Shown here: positions 11,404-21,725 of the stretch, piece by piece
Numbering within the stretch: position 1 is the first letter of the stretch
How the letters are laid out: each line of letters starts with the position of its first letter
Source of the DNA: Neoarius graeffei
Taxonomy: Eukaryota; Chordata; Actinopteri; Siluriformes; Ariidae
Assembly: GCF_027579695.1 (NCBI RefSeq)
Contig: NC_083579.1
Location: 72,091,371-72,155,370 of the forward strand
Direction: 5' to 3'
DNA: 64,000 bases
Notes under the pieces: model-generated
The model's database searches: none
What the model saw: only the letters and a program-made list of their open reading frames with translations
Told to the model about the DNA's origin: nothing
Program-made: the position numbers and the translations under genes

Positions 11404-11629
11404 TTGGTAACAGCATTAGGTTTTGTAAGTGTTGTGGCAATAATACAATGATGCATTGACAAAAAAATGTACTGTTAATACTTAAGTATTTTTAAAAGCA
11501 AGTAACTTCAGTACTTTAACTTAAGTAAAAATTTGACTGGACAACTTTCACTTGTATCGGAATAACATTTGACCAGTGGGATCTGTACTTTGACTTCAGT
11601 AATGAAGTTGGGTACTCTGTCCACCTCTG
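11404..11629. mobile_element. hAT-like MITE fragment
   Basis: AT-rich sequence with AACTTAAGTAAAAATTTGAC, ending GGTACTCTGTCCACCTCTG. This matches the general look of common fish non-autonomous hAT ends (CAGAGGTGGACA in reverse). The left end is not resolved. Confidence 0.5.
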
Positions 11630-11908
11630 CTAAAAATGCAATAATTGCATGACAGTTAATAGATGCAATAACAGTTTTTGATCAGTGTCATTTTGTACTA
11701 ATGACAAGAAATGTAGCTCTTTAGAAAAATGAAACTCTTCACTGGTTGTGGAGAATATTATGATGAGAACATTATGTTTATGTTGAATTAGGAAATAATG
11801 GCATCATATTGGCAGAGTGGTTTCATGTTGAGATAATATCAGCAGTTAGGCGTTTAATGTGACTTATGATGTGGTTCAACCAGTGGGTTGTATAGTTGAT
11901 GAAAGGCA

Positions 11909-11946
11909 GGTTTTTGTTTTGAGGAGAGGACGTATGTGACACTGTG
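11909..11946 (-). promoter_or_regulatory. RSS of C2
   Basis: Heptamer CACAGTG at 11940-11946, 22-bp spacer, nonamer ACAAAAACC at 11909-11917. Confidence 0.9.
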
Positions 11947-12416
11947 CATAAGAAGCTGCACAGAAGTACAGAGCAGTGTGCAGCACTTGGGTTGCTTTAG
12001 GGATGTGTAGAGAAGCTGATGATGCTCCATCTCCATCCACTGTAAAACTGCCTTCATAATCTTTCTCAACTTGTTTAGTACTGCTATAATAAACATATGC
12101 AATAAGTTTCAAACTGGTGTCACCATGTGTTTTCTGATACCACAATATTGTCTTGTAGTCTGTGATGCTGTGGTTGCAGGTTAGAGTTACACTCTTTTCA
12201 GGCAAACACAACACATCAGCAGGACCTTGATGGACATCTTTACAAAAGCAATAACCTAGATTGAAAAAAAGAGGGTTAAACACTGATTGATTTATCTTAG
12301 AATGTAGAATGGATGTATCATTGTAATACAATTTTATTGGATAGATAATTAATAACTCTAATATTACCTGAGATGCAGCTCACACAGATGATGAGTTTAA
12401 ATGGAAATCTAATCAT
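11947..12416 (-). CDS. V segment C2 (divergent family C, TRBV-like), intact
   Basis: The leader at 12368-12416 encodes MIRFPFKLIICVSCISG, and the V exon at 11947-12255 follows a CTAG acceptor. The domain has first cysteine in TLTCNHS, tryptophan in ILWYQKTHGDTS, FR3 GSFTVDGDGASS and second cysteine in LYFCAASYA. It is the most divergent C copy: the leader differs at many positions, there is one extra residue in the CDR2 region (SSTKQVEKD), and FR1 starts GYCFCKDVHQ with two extra nearby cysteines that its sisters do not all share. It stands alone without A or B partners, so its cassette was probably reduced. Reading frame and splice sites are clean. Confidence 0.82.
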
Positions 12417-12527
12417 GTTGTTTGATTCAATCTTGTGAAAGAAAAAAAGAAATGATCTGCATTTCATCCAAAAGAGTAAAACGTGACACATGATCAGACC
12501 TCAGGGTGTCAGTAAGGAGACAGGATG

Positions 12528-12535
12528 TGACATCA
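12528..12535 (-). promoter_or_regulatory. CRE-like box of C2 promoter
   Basis: TGATGTCA on the minus strand (TGACATCA on plus), 112 nt upstream of the leader ATG. It is opposite in orientation to the box in the sister genes. Confidence 0.5.
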
Positions 12536-12674
12536 TTACATTGGTGAACACTATGATCACACCCATTACTCTGAAATTAGAAACCTGCAAACAATAAATA
12601 AATTAAACTACAGCACCATATAAGGGCCAGATGAATGAAATTCAATTTTGTAACTCTGCACGACATGGTCTTAG

Positions 12675-13030
12675 TTTTAAAAGTTTGTACACCTCGACTC
12701 AATCATAGGTTTTTCTGTATTTTGACTATTTTCTACATTTTAGAACAATACTGAAGACATCAAGACTATGAAATAACATCTGGAGTAAATATGGAATTAT
12801 GTGGTAAACAAAAAAAGTGTTTGAAAAAAATATGTTTCAGATTTTATGTTCGTCAAAGTAGCCAGCGTTTACCTTGATGATGCTTTACACACTATTGGCG
12901 TTATCTTAACCAGGTTCATGAGGTAGTCACCTGGAATGTTTTTCAATTAACAGCTGTGCCTCGTCAAAAGTTAATTAGTGCAATTTCTTGCCTTCTTAAT
13001 GTGTCTGAGATTAAACAGTAAATAATAAAT
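12675..13030 (-). mobile_element. Tc1/mariner-like fragment
   Basis: AAAAGTTTGTACACCTCGAC, TCTACATTTTAGAACAATAC and CATGAGGTAGTCACCTGGAA resemble the terminal and 3' coding part of fish Tc1-like elements. No transposase frame survives. Confidence 0.6.
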
Positions 13031-13244
13031 AATAAAAGAACAATAAATTCAATAACTTTAGTAATCCATATTATGTCAAGATATGAAGTGCCTTTTTGAG
13101 TGATAAAAATCAAGAAAACTCACCGAATTAGATGGTGTATCCAGATTTTTGACTGATGATTGTGATGATTAGCAATAATGACTTTGTTTGGATTCATAAT
13201 TGTTTACCATTTGCTTGATTATGTATGTTGTGCCTGGAGTCCAA

Positions 13245-14348
13245 CAGTGTTGTGCAAGTTCACACTTTTTTTGAACTAGTTCAAGTTCAGTTCAAACATG
13301 TTAAAAGTGAACTGTTCACGTTCATAGTTCACAGTTTTAATTCTGAACTAGTTCAAAGTTCAGTTCATTTTACTTTTAGGTGGGATATGAAAATAAAGAC
13401 TAAAATCATATGCTACATTCTAGCTCAAAACTACTCACATATTATAGATATTATATTCTATCACACAAAATGGAAGTTATTGTACATACTATATATGGAA
13501 AAAAGGACAAAATATTTTGATTTCTTCACTGACTCAACCACTGCTACCAAAACGTTACACGTGACTTCAAACAAATGCTTTCAGTTTCAACTAACAGTAA
13601 CTTCTAATAAACGACAACTAGACTTCCTCATAAATGTGTGTGTTTCTAAAAAGATGACTGCCAATATGTATATACACTGAAGGAGTGCTATTTTAAGATC
13701 CATATCAACAGCATTGACCATATCAACCATATTGATCAGACAGAGGGATGCATGCTCAAGGGCTTTTTATTTCTCAAAATACAAAACAGGAAAACTTCAG
13801 ATAGCCTCATTCTTCAGTACACATCTGTGTATGCACACAACAATCAAACTTCTAAAATTATTTGGCATTGTACTCATCTGTGTTCTCCGTGCCGCTACTT
13901 GAACTTTCACTGGCCATGTTGCTGTGAGTGTGCGCCGGCTGTGGTGTGCGCGCTGTCTGCTGCCTGTAGCTAGGGAACGCTGGGTTACGCCTACTCTGCT
14001 CTGCTGCATCATGGGTAACGTAGTATGGAGCCAAATCATAGAGCCATCCACTATCTCCGGCTTCACACTACGTTATCCATGATGCATTGCACACACGCGG
14101 CACCTCAGGGCAGTGAGTGACAACAACATCAGACTGACAGTGAAGTAGTAGAACGTAAAATATCTTGCAAGTAGACGTGCCACTCGATTCATCAGGTTTC
14201 ATGTTTCGTTCATCTTCATGTTTGTCGTTCATGTCGCATAATTTGAACGAATTCACGTTCAAGTTCTTTCATTACAAAGTTGTTGCGTTCAGTTCAAAGT
14301 TCATGGAAAAACGAGCGTGTTCAGTGAACGCGTTCATGCACAACACTG
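13245..14348. mobile_element. Non-autonomous hAT element with 8-bp target duplication
   Basis: The ends are CAGTGTTGTGCA and its complement TGCACAACACTG. They are flanked on both sides by GAGTCCAA (13237-13244 and 14349-14356), an 8-bp duplication diagnostic of hAT transposons. Both subterminal zones are packed with GTTCA/TGAAC words (TGAACTAGTTCAAGTTCAG on the left, AGTTCAAAGTTCATGG on the right), likely transposase-binding repeats. The interior has no transposase frame. It lies in the C3 downstream spacer. Confidence 0.88.
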
Positions 14349-14457
14349 GAGTCCAAAGTTGTTTGTGAAAAATGTGATTGTTCCATGAAATATTGACAGC
14401 TCATGATCAGTGTCAGCTTTTTCAGTGTGTATTTGAAGAAATGTTCATCTTTAGAAG

Positions 14458-14829
14458 GGGTGGCATGGTGGTGTAGTGGTTAGCACTGTTGCCTCTCAGC
14501 AAGAAGGTTCTGGGTTTGAGAGCAGTGGCCGACAGGGGCCTTTCTGTGTGTTGTTCGCATGTTCTACCTGTGTCTGTGTGGATTTCCTCCGAGTGCTCCC
14601 GTTTCCCCCCCAAGTCCAAAGACATGCAGGTTAGGCTAATTGATGGCTCTAAATTGACCGTGGGTGTGAATGTGCGTGTGAATGATTGGTTCTCAATCCC
14701 AGGAGAGGGATTGTGGCAGGAAGAGGATCCGGTGTAAAACTATACTCAAATTAATATGACGTGGATCCATAGGGTTCACATGGACCATCACCTGGCAATG
14801 CTATGGGACAAGGAGGAGAAAGAAGAAGA
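14458..14829 (+). mobile_element. Divergent SINE with a different 3' tail
   Basis: The head (GGTGGCATGGTGGTGTAGTG) and core resemble the V-SINE copies, but after GTGAATGATTGG the tail switches to AGAGGGATTGTGGCAGGAAG...GATCCGGTGTAAAAC. That resembles the RTE-linked sequence at 58686-58740. The imperfect repeats GTTCATCTTTAGAAG (about 14443) and GTTCATCTTAAGAAG (about 14831) look like its target duplication. Confidence 0.65.
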
Positions 14830-15034
14830 AGTTCATCTTAAGAAGAACAGCACAGCAAGTTTCTAATATCATAACCAAGACATGATGTTTCTCTTAAATG
14901 AACAACTGACATCACAAACTGTTATCATATTGACAGAGTAGTTTAATTTAGGAATAATATCAGCAGTTTGGTGATTATTGTGACTTGTGATGTGGTTAAA
15001 CAGGTGTCTGAGTCTGTAGAGTTGATGAGAGACA

Positions 15035-15072
15035 GGTTTTTGTTTTGAGGAGAGGACGTGTGTGACACTGTG
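15035..15072 (-). promoter_or_regulatory. RSS of C3
   Basis: Heptamer CACAGTG at 15066-15072, 22-bp spacer, nonamer ACAAAAACC at 15035-15043. Confidence 0.9.
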
Positions 15073-15492
15073 TGTAATAAGCTGCACAGAAGTACAGAGC
15101 AGTGTGCAGTGCTTGGGTAGCTTTGGGGATTTGTAGAGACGCTGATGACTGTCCATCTCCACTCACTGTAAAACTACCTTCATAATTTCCTTCATATTTT
15201 GGGTTGCTATAATAAACATATGCGATGAGTTTCAGGCCTGTGTCTCCATGTGTTTTCTGATACCACAGTATTGTGTAATAAGTTGGGATGCTGTGGTTAC
15301 AGGTTAGAGTTACACTCTCTTCAGGCAAACACAACACATCAGCAGGACCTTGATGAACATCATTACAAATCAAAGAACCTGGAAAAAAATATTAAACACA
15401 GATTTATTCGTCAAGTATGTATTTCATATAGGAACAAAATTATCTGAGAGGAAGCACACACTGATGATGAATTTATAGAAAAATCTGATCAT
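15073..15492 (-). pseudogene. V segment C3 (family C, TRBV-like): open frame, broken leader splice donor, promoter displaced
   Basis: The V exon at 15073-15378 is open and normal (SVTLTCNHS, ILWYQKTHGDTG, LYFCAAYYTQ) and ends in a consensus RSS. The leader at 15444-15492 also reads through. However, the leader donor, CTCAG|GTAATT in the sister genes, is CTCAG|ATAATT here (plus strand TTATCTGAG near 15440), so the obligatory GT is lost. In addition a 955-bp transposon sits between the leader and the promoter, leaving the CRE-like box about 1 kb away. It is likely non-functional unless a cryptic donor is used; a single-base assembly error is the alternative for the donor. Confidence 0.8.
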
Positions 15493-15531
15493 ATTGATTG
15501 AAGCTGGAAAACGATAATCAGCAAGTTCTTA

Positions 15532-16486
15532 TGGCCCGGTCACACCGCCCGAACTTTGCTGGAGCGTTCCTTGAACGGTAGGGAGGGGGGGCCGAATTTC
15601 GACAACGCTCGTCACCGCGCACAAAATGGGAAAAAAATCGAAAACACGGGCGTTGGCTTAGCGGTGCACCGCTGAAGCCGGTGTTGCTTTAGCGTTGGTT
15701 TAGCGGTAGCGAGCGGTAGCGAGCGTTGGTTTAGCGGTGACGCGAGCGTTGGTATAGCGGCGTTCTGCGCATGCGGGCTTTGGCTCGGTGGGGGTATAAA
15801 GTTGGTTTAGCACCAATCATAGCAAGTCTCTCAGCATCCATGGTGATACAGTTTTACTGTAACTTTGAGCAAATTCGATATAGATGAGGTCTGAACTCAA
15901 TGGCAGCTCGATTCCAAATGAGCTCCTGGTCCATTTCTCCCCGTATTTATAGCCAAATTCTGGTCCCGCTCCGACACCTCTATACCAACGCCAAACCAAA
16001 GTTCATCGCCGCCATGGATAGCTGCTTCAACGCCCGACACCGTTCCAGCAACCCCGTGTCCACTCGTAAAACGCTTACAACCGCTCCACCAAAATTTGTG
16101 CAACGTTTAATCGCCGCCCGGGCAACGCTGGCGAAGCAGCGGTGGTCCAGCGTTCAAGATTTCTGCGTTGGCCTAGCGGACCCAAGCGTCCACGAACTTG
16201 CGTCTAGCGGTGCCAAACTTTGACTGGGCGTTGGTGGAGCGGGGGTGAACGTTGCCGGGGCGGAAAATTGCCCCCTCCTCACCGCTCGCAATATTTTGTG
16301 CAGCTCAAAACTTTCGGAGCGGTAGGAGGGCCCCTCGAGAAACATCAGCGGTGGCCGAGCGTATACGGCGTTGCTTTAACGGGGGCCAACTTTTGTTAAA
16401 CGGTGGTGAACGGTTACGAGCGGTGATGAAATTTTTTCACTGCTCCAGGAACGCTCCAGCAAAGTTCGGGCGGTGTGACCGGGCCA
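15532..16486. mobile_element. Terminal-inverted-repeat DNA element (955 bp), word-repeat interior
   Basis: The two ends are inverted repeats of about 40 bp beginning TGGCCCGGTCACACCGC, flanked by TTA on both sides (15529-15531 and 16487-16489). The empty site in sister gene C4 reads CTTACACTTTG, confirming the borders. The interior is GC-rich and built from recurring words such as AGCGTTGG, TTTAGCGG and GAGCGGT in both orientations, unlike the AT-rich surroundings. No transposase is seen. The TTA duplication would fit PIF/Harbinger-like elements, but class assignment is open. Confidence 0.85.
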
Positions 16487-16538
16487 TTACACTTTGACAC
16501 AGGATCTGGTATGACATGAGCAGTGGTGATACAGGATG

Positions 16539-16546
16539 TGATGTCA
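16539..16546 (-). promoter_or_regulatory. Displaced CRE-like box of C3
   Basis: TGACATCA lies 1047 nt from the C3 start codon. Removing the transposon plus its 3-bp duplication restores the spacing of the sister genes, less a 4-bp deletion. Confidence 0.55.
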
Positions 16547-17092
16547 TGATGTAGATAAACACAATGATCACACCCACTACTGTGAGTTACTTCAAATGTC
16601 ATAAAGGAGAGCACTGTATCATGAATATTAATGAAATTAAGGAAAAACAGAAATTTATCAGTTTTTAAAATGCATATTGGAATTATTCTTTTTTCTGTGT
16701 AATTTTTTACAGCACAGACAGAACAAAGGAAACTGATCAGAAAAATAAGTGAATAAATAAATAAATATAACATGAGAGAACAGGAAAACATTTGTCCTGA
16801 TCATGATCATGAATTCATAAAACAGATCTCAAACTTTTTTTAAACCATGGAGGAAAACCAAAGGACTGTCAGCCAAATGTAGAAGGTTATTCTGAGTCAT
16901 TAGAAATAACAGCTCACATCCTCCACCCACTAAATAAATGAGTGAAACTCCAGCACCACCTACAGACCAGATAAATATCCACACATTGTGATCATTCTTT
17001 GTTCAGTGCTGGAGTGTTTTACAGTCTTCACTGCCTCCGTTGCATATTTGTCTTGAAATTCGTTACACTATCTCTTCAATAACTGGGTCTTA

Positions 17093-17588
17093 CAGTTGTG
17101 CTTGAAAGTTTGTGAACACTTTAGAAATTTCTATATTTCTGCAAAAATAGGTCCTAAAACATCATGAGTTTCACAAAGTCTTAAGAGTAGATAAAGAGAA
17201 CCCAGTTAAACTAATGAGACAAAAATATTATACTTGGTCACTTATTTATTGAGGAAAATGATTGAATATTACATACCTGTGAGTGGCAAAAGTATGTGAA
17301 CCTTTGCTTTCAGTATCTGGTGTGACCCCCTTGTGCAGCAATAACTGCAACTAAACATTTCCGGTAACTGTTGATCAGTCCTGCACACCGGCTTGGAGGA
17401 ATTTTAGCCCATTCCTCCGTACAGAACAGCTTCAACTCTGGGATGTTGGTGGGTTTCCTCACATGAACTGCTCGCTTCAGGTACTTCCACAACATTTCCA
17501 TTGGATTAAGGTCAGGACTTTGACTTGGCCATTCCAAAACATTAACTTTATTCTTCTTTAACCATTCTTTGCTAGCAACGTACCACAC
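17093..17588 (-). mobile_element. Tc1/mariner-like element, 5' truncated
   Basis: It begins after a TA with CAGTTGTGCTTGAAAGTTTG, a typical Tc1-like terminal sequence. On the minus strand it encodes the transposase C-terminal part at 17310-17588. The other end merges abruptly with the SINE-like repeat near 17586. Confidence 0.85.
17310..17588 (-). pseudogene. Tc1-like transposase C-terminal fragment
   Basis: About 92 residues are open. They include SQSPDLNPMEMLW, which holds the final acidic residue of the DDE/D triad, followed by the usual helix (PELKLFCTEEWAKIP) and the CAGLINSYRKCLVAVI tail. The first two catalytic aspartates and the DNA-binding domain are missing, so the fragment cannot be active. 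Confidence 0.85.
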
Positions 17589-17725
17589 ATGCAGAGTAGC
17601 CTGGGGAGCATTTGCGGGTTCGGTGCCTTGCTCAAGGTCACTTCAGCCATTCCTGCTGGTCCAGGGAATTGAACCAGTGACCTTTTGGTCCCCAAACTGC
17701 TTCTGTAACCATTCGAGAAACACAA
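17586..17725. repeat. SINE-like cassette repeat (partial)
   Basis: Second copy of the repeat described at 8538. Its left part has been replaced by the Tc1-like fragment. Confidence 0.65.
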
Positions 17726-18098
17726 ATTGTTTCTTTGGGCTCCAGTATATCTTTCTACCCCCAGCCTTATTTACATTTCCCACCATTTTGTACAATTAAA
17801 CAAAGTGAAGTTGTTTGTGAAAAAAGTGATTATTCTGTGAAATACTGACGGCTCATGATCAGTGTCAGATTTTTCATGATGTATTTGAAGAAATGTTAAT
17901 CTCAAGAAAAACAACACAACTTACGAATATCATAAACAAGACATGATGTTTCTGTTCAATGAAGAAGAAATGACATCACAGATTGTTATCATATTAACAG
18001 AGTGGTTTAATTTAGCAATAATATCAGCAGTTTGGTGATTATTGTGACTTGTGATGTGGTTAAACAGGTGTCTGAGTCTGTAGAGTTGGTTAGAGACA

Positions 18099-18136
18099 GG
18101 TTTTTGTTTTGAGGAGAGGACGTGTGTGACACTGTG
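18099..18136 (-). promoter_or_regulatory. RSS of C4
   Basis: Heptamer CACAGTG at 18130-18136, 22-bp spacer, nonamer ACAAAAACC at 18099-18107. Confidence 0.9.
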
Positions 18137-18612
18137 TGTAATAAGCTGCACAGAAGTACAGAGCAGTGTGCAGCACTTGGGTTGCTTTGGGCATTTGTAG
18201 AGACGCTGATGACTGTCCATCTCCACTCACTGTAAAACTACCTTCATCAGTTCCTTCATATGTTGGGTTGCTATAATAAACATATGCGATGAGTTTCAGG
18301 CCTGTGTCTCCATGTGTTTTCTGATACCACAGTATTGTGTTATAATTTGGGATGCTGTGGTTACAGGTTAGAGTTACACTCTCTTCAGGCAAACACAACA
18401 CATCAGCAGGACCTTGATGAACATCTTTACAAATCAAAGAACCTGGAAAAAAAATATGAAACACAAATTTATTCGTCAAGTCACATTAATACAGCATTAT
18501 TTATGTGTTACACAGAGTACATAGTTGATATACTATATGTATTTCATATATGAACAAAATTACCTGAGAGGAAGCACACACTGATGATGAATTTATAGAA
18601 AAATCTGATCAT
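18137..18612 (-). CDS. V segment C4 (family C, TRBV-like), intact
   Basis: The leader at 18564-18612 encodes MIRFFYKFIISVCFLSG with a GTAATT donor. The V exon at 18137-18442 starts after a TTTTCCAG acceptor as SLICKDVHQGPADV. The domain has first cysteine in TLTCNHS, tryptophan in ILWYQKTHGDTG, CDR2 around YYSNPTYEG, FR3 GSFTVSGDGQSSASLQ and second cysteine in LYFCAAYYTQ. The usual D-S-A-V-Y before the second cysteine is replaced by HTALY, a family C trait. The CRE-like box is 93 nt upstream. This is a good reference copy because flanks, splice sites and RSS are all undamaged. Confidence 0.84.
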
Positions 18613-18704
18613 ATTGATTGATTGAAGCTGGAAAATGATAATCAGCAAGTTCTTACACTTTGACACAGGATCTGGTATGACATGAGCACTGGTGATACAG
18701 GACG

Positions 18705-18712
18705 TGATGTCA
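18705..18712 (-). promoter_or_regulatory. CRE-like box of C4 promoter
   Basis: TGACATCA at exactly 93 nt from the leader ATG, followed on the minus strand by CACGTCCTG. Confidence 0.6.
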
Positions 18713-18986
18713 TGATGTAGATGAACACAATGATCACACCCACTCCTGTGAGTTAATTGAAATGTCATAAAGGAAAGAACTGCATCATGAATATTAATGA
18801 AATTAAAGGGAAAAAACAGAAATTAATCAGTTTTTAGAGTGCATATTGTAATTAATCTTTTTTCCGTGTATTTTTTTTACAACACAAACAGAACAAAGGA
18901 ATTTGATCAGAAAATAAATGAAAAATAAATCAAGAAATAAATGAATGAATGAAAAAATAAATCTCATTATCTCTAGCTGCTTTATC

Positions 18987-19018
<32 letters not shown>

Positions 19019-19058
19019 ATAAATAAATAAATAAATAAATATAACATGAGAGAACAGG

Positions 19059-19423
19059 GGTCGGCGTAGTGGTTTGCGCTGTCGCCTCACAGCAAGAAGG
19101 TCCCGGTTCGAGCCCCATGGCCGGCGAGGGCCTTTCTGTGCGGAGTTTGTATGTTCTCCCCGTGTCTGCGTGGGTTTCCTCCGGGTGCTCCGGTTTCGCC
19201 CACAGTCCAAAGACATGCAGGTTAGGTTAACTGGTGAATCTAAATTGACCGTAGGTGTGAATGTGAGTGTGAATGGTTGTCTGTGTCTATGTGTCAGCCC
19301 TGTCATGACCTGGCAACTTGTCCAGGGTGTACCCCGCCTTTCGCCCGTAGTCAGCTGGGATAGGCTCCAGCTCGCCTGCGACCCTGTAGAACAGGATAAA
19401 GCGGCTAGAGATAATGAGATGAG
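19059..19423 (+). mobile_element. V-SINE-type SINE with 13-bp target duplication
   Basis: Flanked by ATGAGAGAACAGG at 19046-19058 and 19424-19436. The head is slightly degraded (GGTCGGCGTAGTGG); core and tail are intact. Confidence 0.9.
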
Positions 19424-19534
19424 ATGAGAGAACAGGAAAACATGTTCTGATCATGAATTTATCAAACAGATCTCAAACTTTTTTTTTTAACCATGGAGGA
19501 AAACCAAAAGACTGTAAGCCAAATGTTGAAGGTT

Positions 19535-19660
19535 CATCTCATCTCATTATCTCTAGCCGCTTTATCCTGTTCTACAGGGTCGCAGGCAAGCTGGAGCCTA
19601 TCCCAGCTGACTACGGGCGAAAGGCGGGGTACACCCTGGACAACTCGCCAGGTCATCACC
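19535..19660 (-). mobile_element. 5'-truncated V-SINE 3' part
   Basis: Only the 3' half (CTACGGGCGAAAGGCGGGGT in view) remains, inserted in the spacer sequence AAATGTNGAAGGTTATTGTG that is intact in other cassettes. Confidence 0.8.
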
Positions 19661-19813
19661 TGGATGTAGAAAGTTATTGTGAGTCATTAGAAACAACAGC
19701 TCACATCCTCCACCCATGAAATAAATGAGTGAAACTCCAGCACCACCTACAGACCAGATAAATATCCACACATTGTGATCATTCTTTGTTCAGTGCTGGA
19801 GTGAGTTTTACAG

Positions 19814-19981
19814 CCTTCACTGCCTCCGTTGCATATTTGTCTTGAAATTCATTACACTATCTCTTCAATAACCGGGACAGAGCTTGATAGTATTTTAGTC
19901 CTGAACAATTTGGACTACAATGGGGAGATGTTTCTGGTGGACGACAAGCTCTTCAGGAATTTGTTCAAGGAAAAAGGATAA
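19814..19981 (+). other. Cassette-conserved 55-codon open frame (copy upstream of C4)
   Basis: After TGAGTTTTACAG, which looks like a splice acceptor, a frame of 55 codons runs to TAA, ending MFLVDDKLFRNLFKEKG. The same-length frame is open at 45643-45810 and 61055-61222. It is on the opposite strand to the V genes. There is no start codon at the left end, no recognised domain and no proof of expression. It may be a relic exon duplicated with the cassette. Confidence 0.35.
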
Positions 19982-20555
19982 AGTATAAAAGAGAATCAAT
20001 TCAAACTGATAGTTTCATTCTGAAGCTATTAATAGATATTGGATGTTAGCTCTCCTATCGAATATCACATCCAGTCATCACTGATTTAAAGGCTTTTTAA
20101 TGAAATGATCTGTTTTAAAAGTCTGTGAGGATCACAGAGGATTATTCCTGGCTTTCAGCTCGAATGCTGTTATTTAAGTGATCCAGTAACATGGTGGATC
20201 ATCAGTTTACGTTCTGCACTTGTGACTGTAAAATTATAAACTCAAAACCTGACAGACAGAAAGCCATCATTTTGTCTTAAGACCAGTCCTTAACCCTTAA
20301 CTGCTCAGTTCTGTGCTTAGACTGGTCTCTGCTTGACCTGTCATTTACTTGGATAAAAGAAAATGTGATGAATAATTACATTCACATTTATAAGTGTTAC
20401 TTCATTATTAACGGTGTGTTTGAAGCTCCTAGTTTAGATCCCTATAATCACCTCTAATCATGTCAGTGTGGCTTTTCTGTGAAACACACTGGCAATGTGT
20501 CAATCCCAGGCCACAGGAGCAGGTGTTAATGAGGTGGTGAGAATATTTACACAGA

Positions 20556-20593
20556 GGTTTTTGTACGGAATAAAGCAGATATGCAGCACTGTG
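20556..20593 (-). promoter_or_regulatory. RSS of A2
   Basis: Heptamer CACAGTG at 20587-20593, 22-bp spacer, nonamer ACAAAAACC at 20556-20564. Confidence 0.9.
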
Positions 20594-21035
20594 TAATACG
20601 CAGCACAGAAGTACACCGCACTGTCACTGGATAAAAGATTTTTGATGGTCAAAGAGACCTTTTTGTTTCCATCCCCAGCTATCTCCACTTTAAGCTGAAA
20701 ATCATCTTCTACTTTTGGTGATGATGTTCCGTATTGATATCCAATTAAAGTCAGTTCCTGGTCTTGACTGTTTCTGTACCAGTTGATTTGATTATAATTT
20801 GGTACACTGTGCTCACAGTGAATCGTAACAGATTTTTCATTTATGCCGAAGAGATCAGGAGGATCCTGGACGACAAGATGACTCTGAGAAAACCCTGCAA
20901 TGAGAGAAAATTGATTGATTGGGATAAAATAAAATGAAATTAATATAACAGTGATTAAACAAAACAACAACAGCAGAACATTATACCTCTGGGACATATC
21001 ATTAAAACCCATATAATACTGGCAGCTCGGATCAT
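20594..21035 (-). CDS. V segment A2 (family A, TRBV-like), intact
   Basis: The leader at 20987-21035 encodes MIRAASIIWVLMICPRG. The intron is about 92 bp, and the V exon at 20594-20894 follows TCATTGCAG. The domain has VVQDPPDLFGINEKSVTIHC with the first cysteine, tryptophan in INWYRNSQDQE, FR3 QLKVEIAGDGNKKVSLTI and the second cysteine in DSAVYFCAAYY. The intron happens to be open in frame, so the leader-intron-exon unit can look like one longer reading frame; splice sites and phase 1 argue for the two-exon model. The gene would encode a TCR chain V domain after joining. Confidence 0.83.
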
Positions 21036-21687
21036 GTTGAACGTCTGAATGTGTGATTTAATCTGATCTGATATTGCACTAAAGTGTCGGATGCAGTCAA
21101 CCATGTGATCAGGTTTCCTCCAACACTTTAACAGCACAGCGCCCACATATGAGGAAAAGAAGAAATGCGTCCCTGTTGAGAAGTGTAGAAATTAGGCCAA
21201 AGTGGAAAAAGACAGTGTCATTGTTTGCATTTTCAAATTTAATAACACATGTCAGGGTCTGATGCTGATTACAGATTATCAGAGAAGAGAAATATTCCTT
21301 TTCCAGATGGTGGTTCCAACAATGGATTAAAATGGGTTATTGCACTTTTGTGACAAAGAACTCTAGAACTGATATACTGTAGATGAGTGAGGTTGGCCAA
21401 CATATTTCTCAGAAATTGAAAGATATCTCCTTTTGAATCAAAAGTAAAAACACGTAACGTTTTGCGTTAATCAAAATCAGTGTAAGAGTTCAAAAGGCAT
21501 CGATTTATGTCAATCACAATTGCGATCACAGGCCTCATTTCATTTTCTGAATGTCACAGTTAATAAATGTCAAGAACCAAATTACAGAACCAATAATCAT
21601 GTCTGTGATGTAGTCTACTGGTGGTTGTTGAACATGGAGTTTGAAAGCCGACAGCAGGTGTAAGATTTGTGCTGCTCTGAAGGAGGA

Positions 21688-21725
21688 GGTTTTTGTCAGA
21701 GAGCACAGAGTCCTGCAGCACTGTG
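21688..21725 (-). promoter_or_regulatory. RSS of B2
   Basis: Heptamer CACAGTG at 21719-21725, 22-bp spacer, nonamer ACAAAAACC at 21688-21696. Confidence 0.9.
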
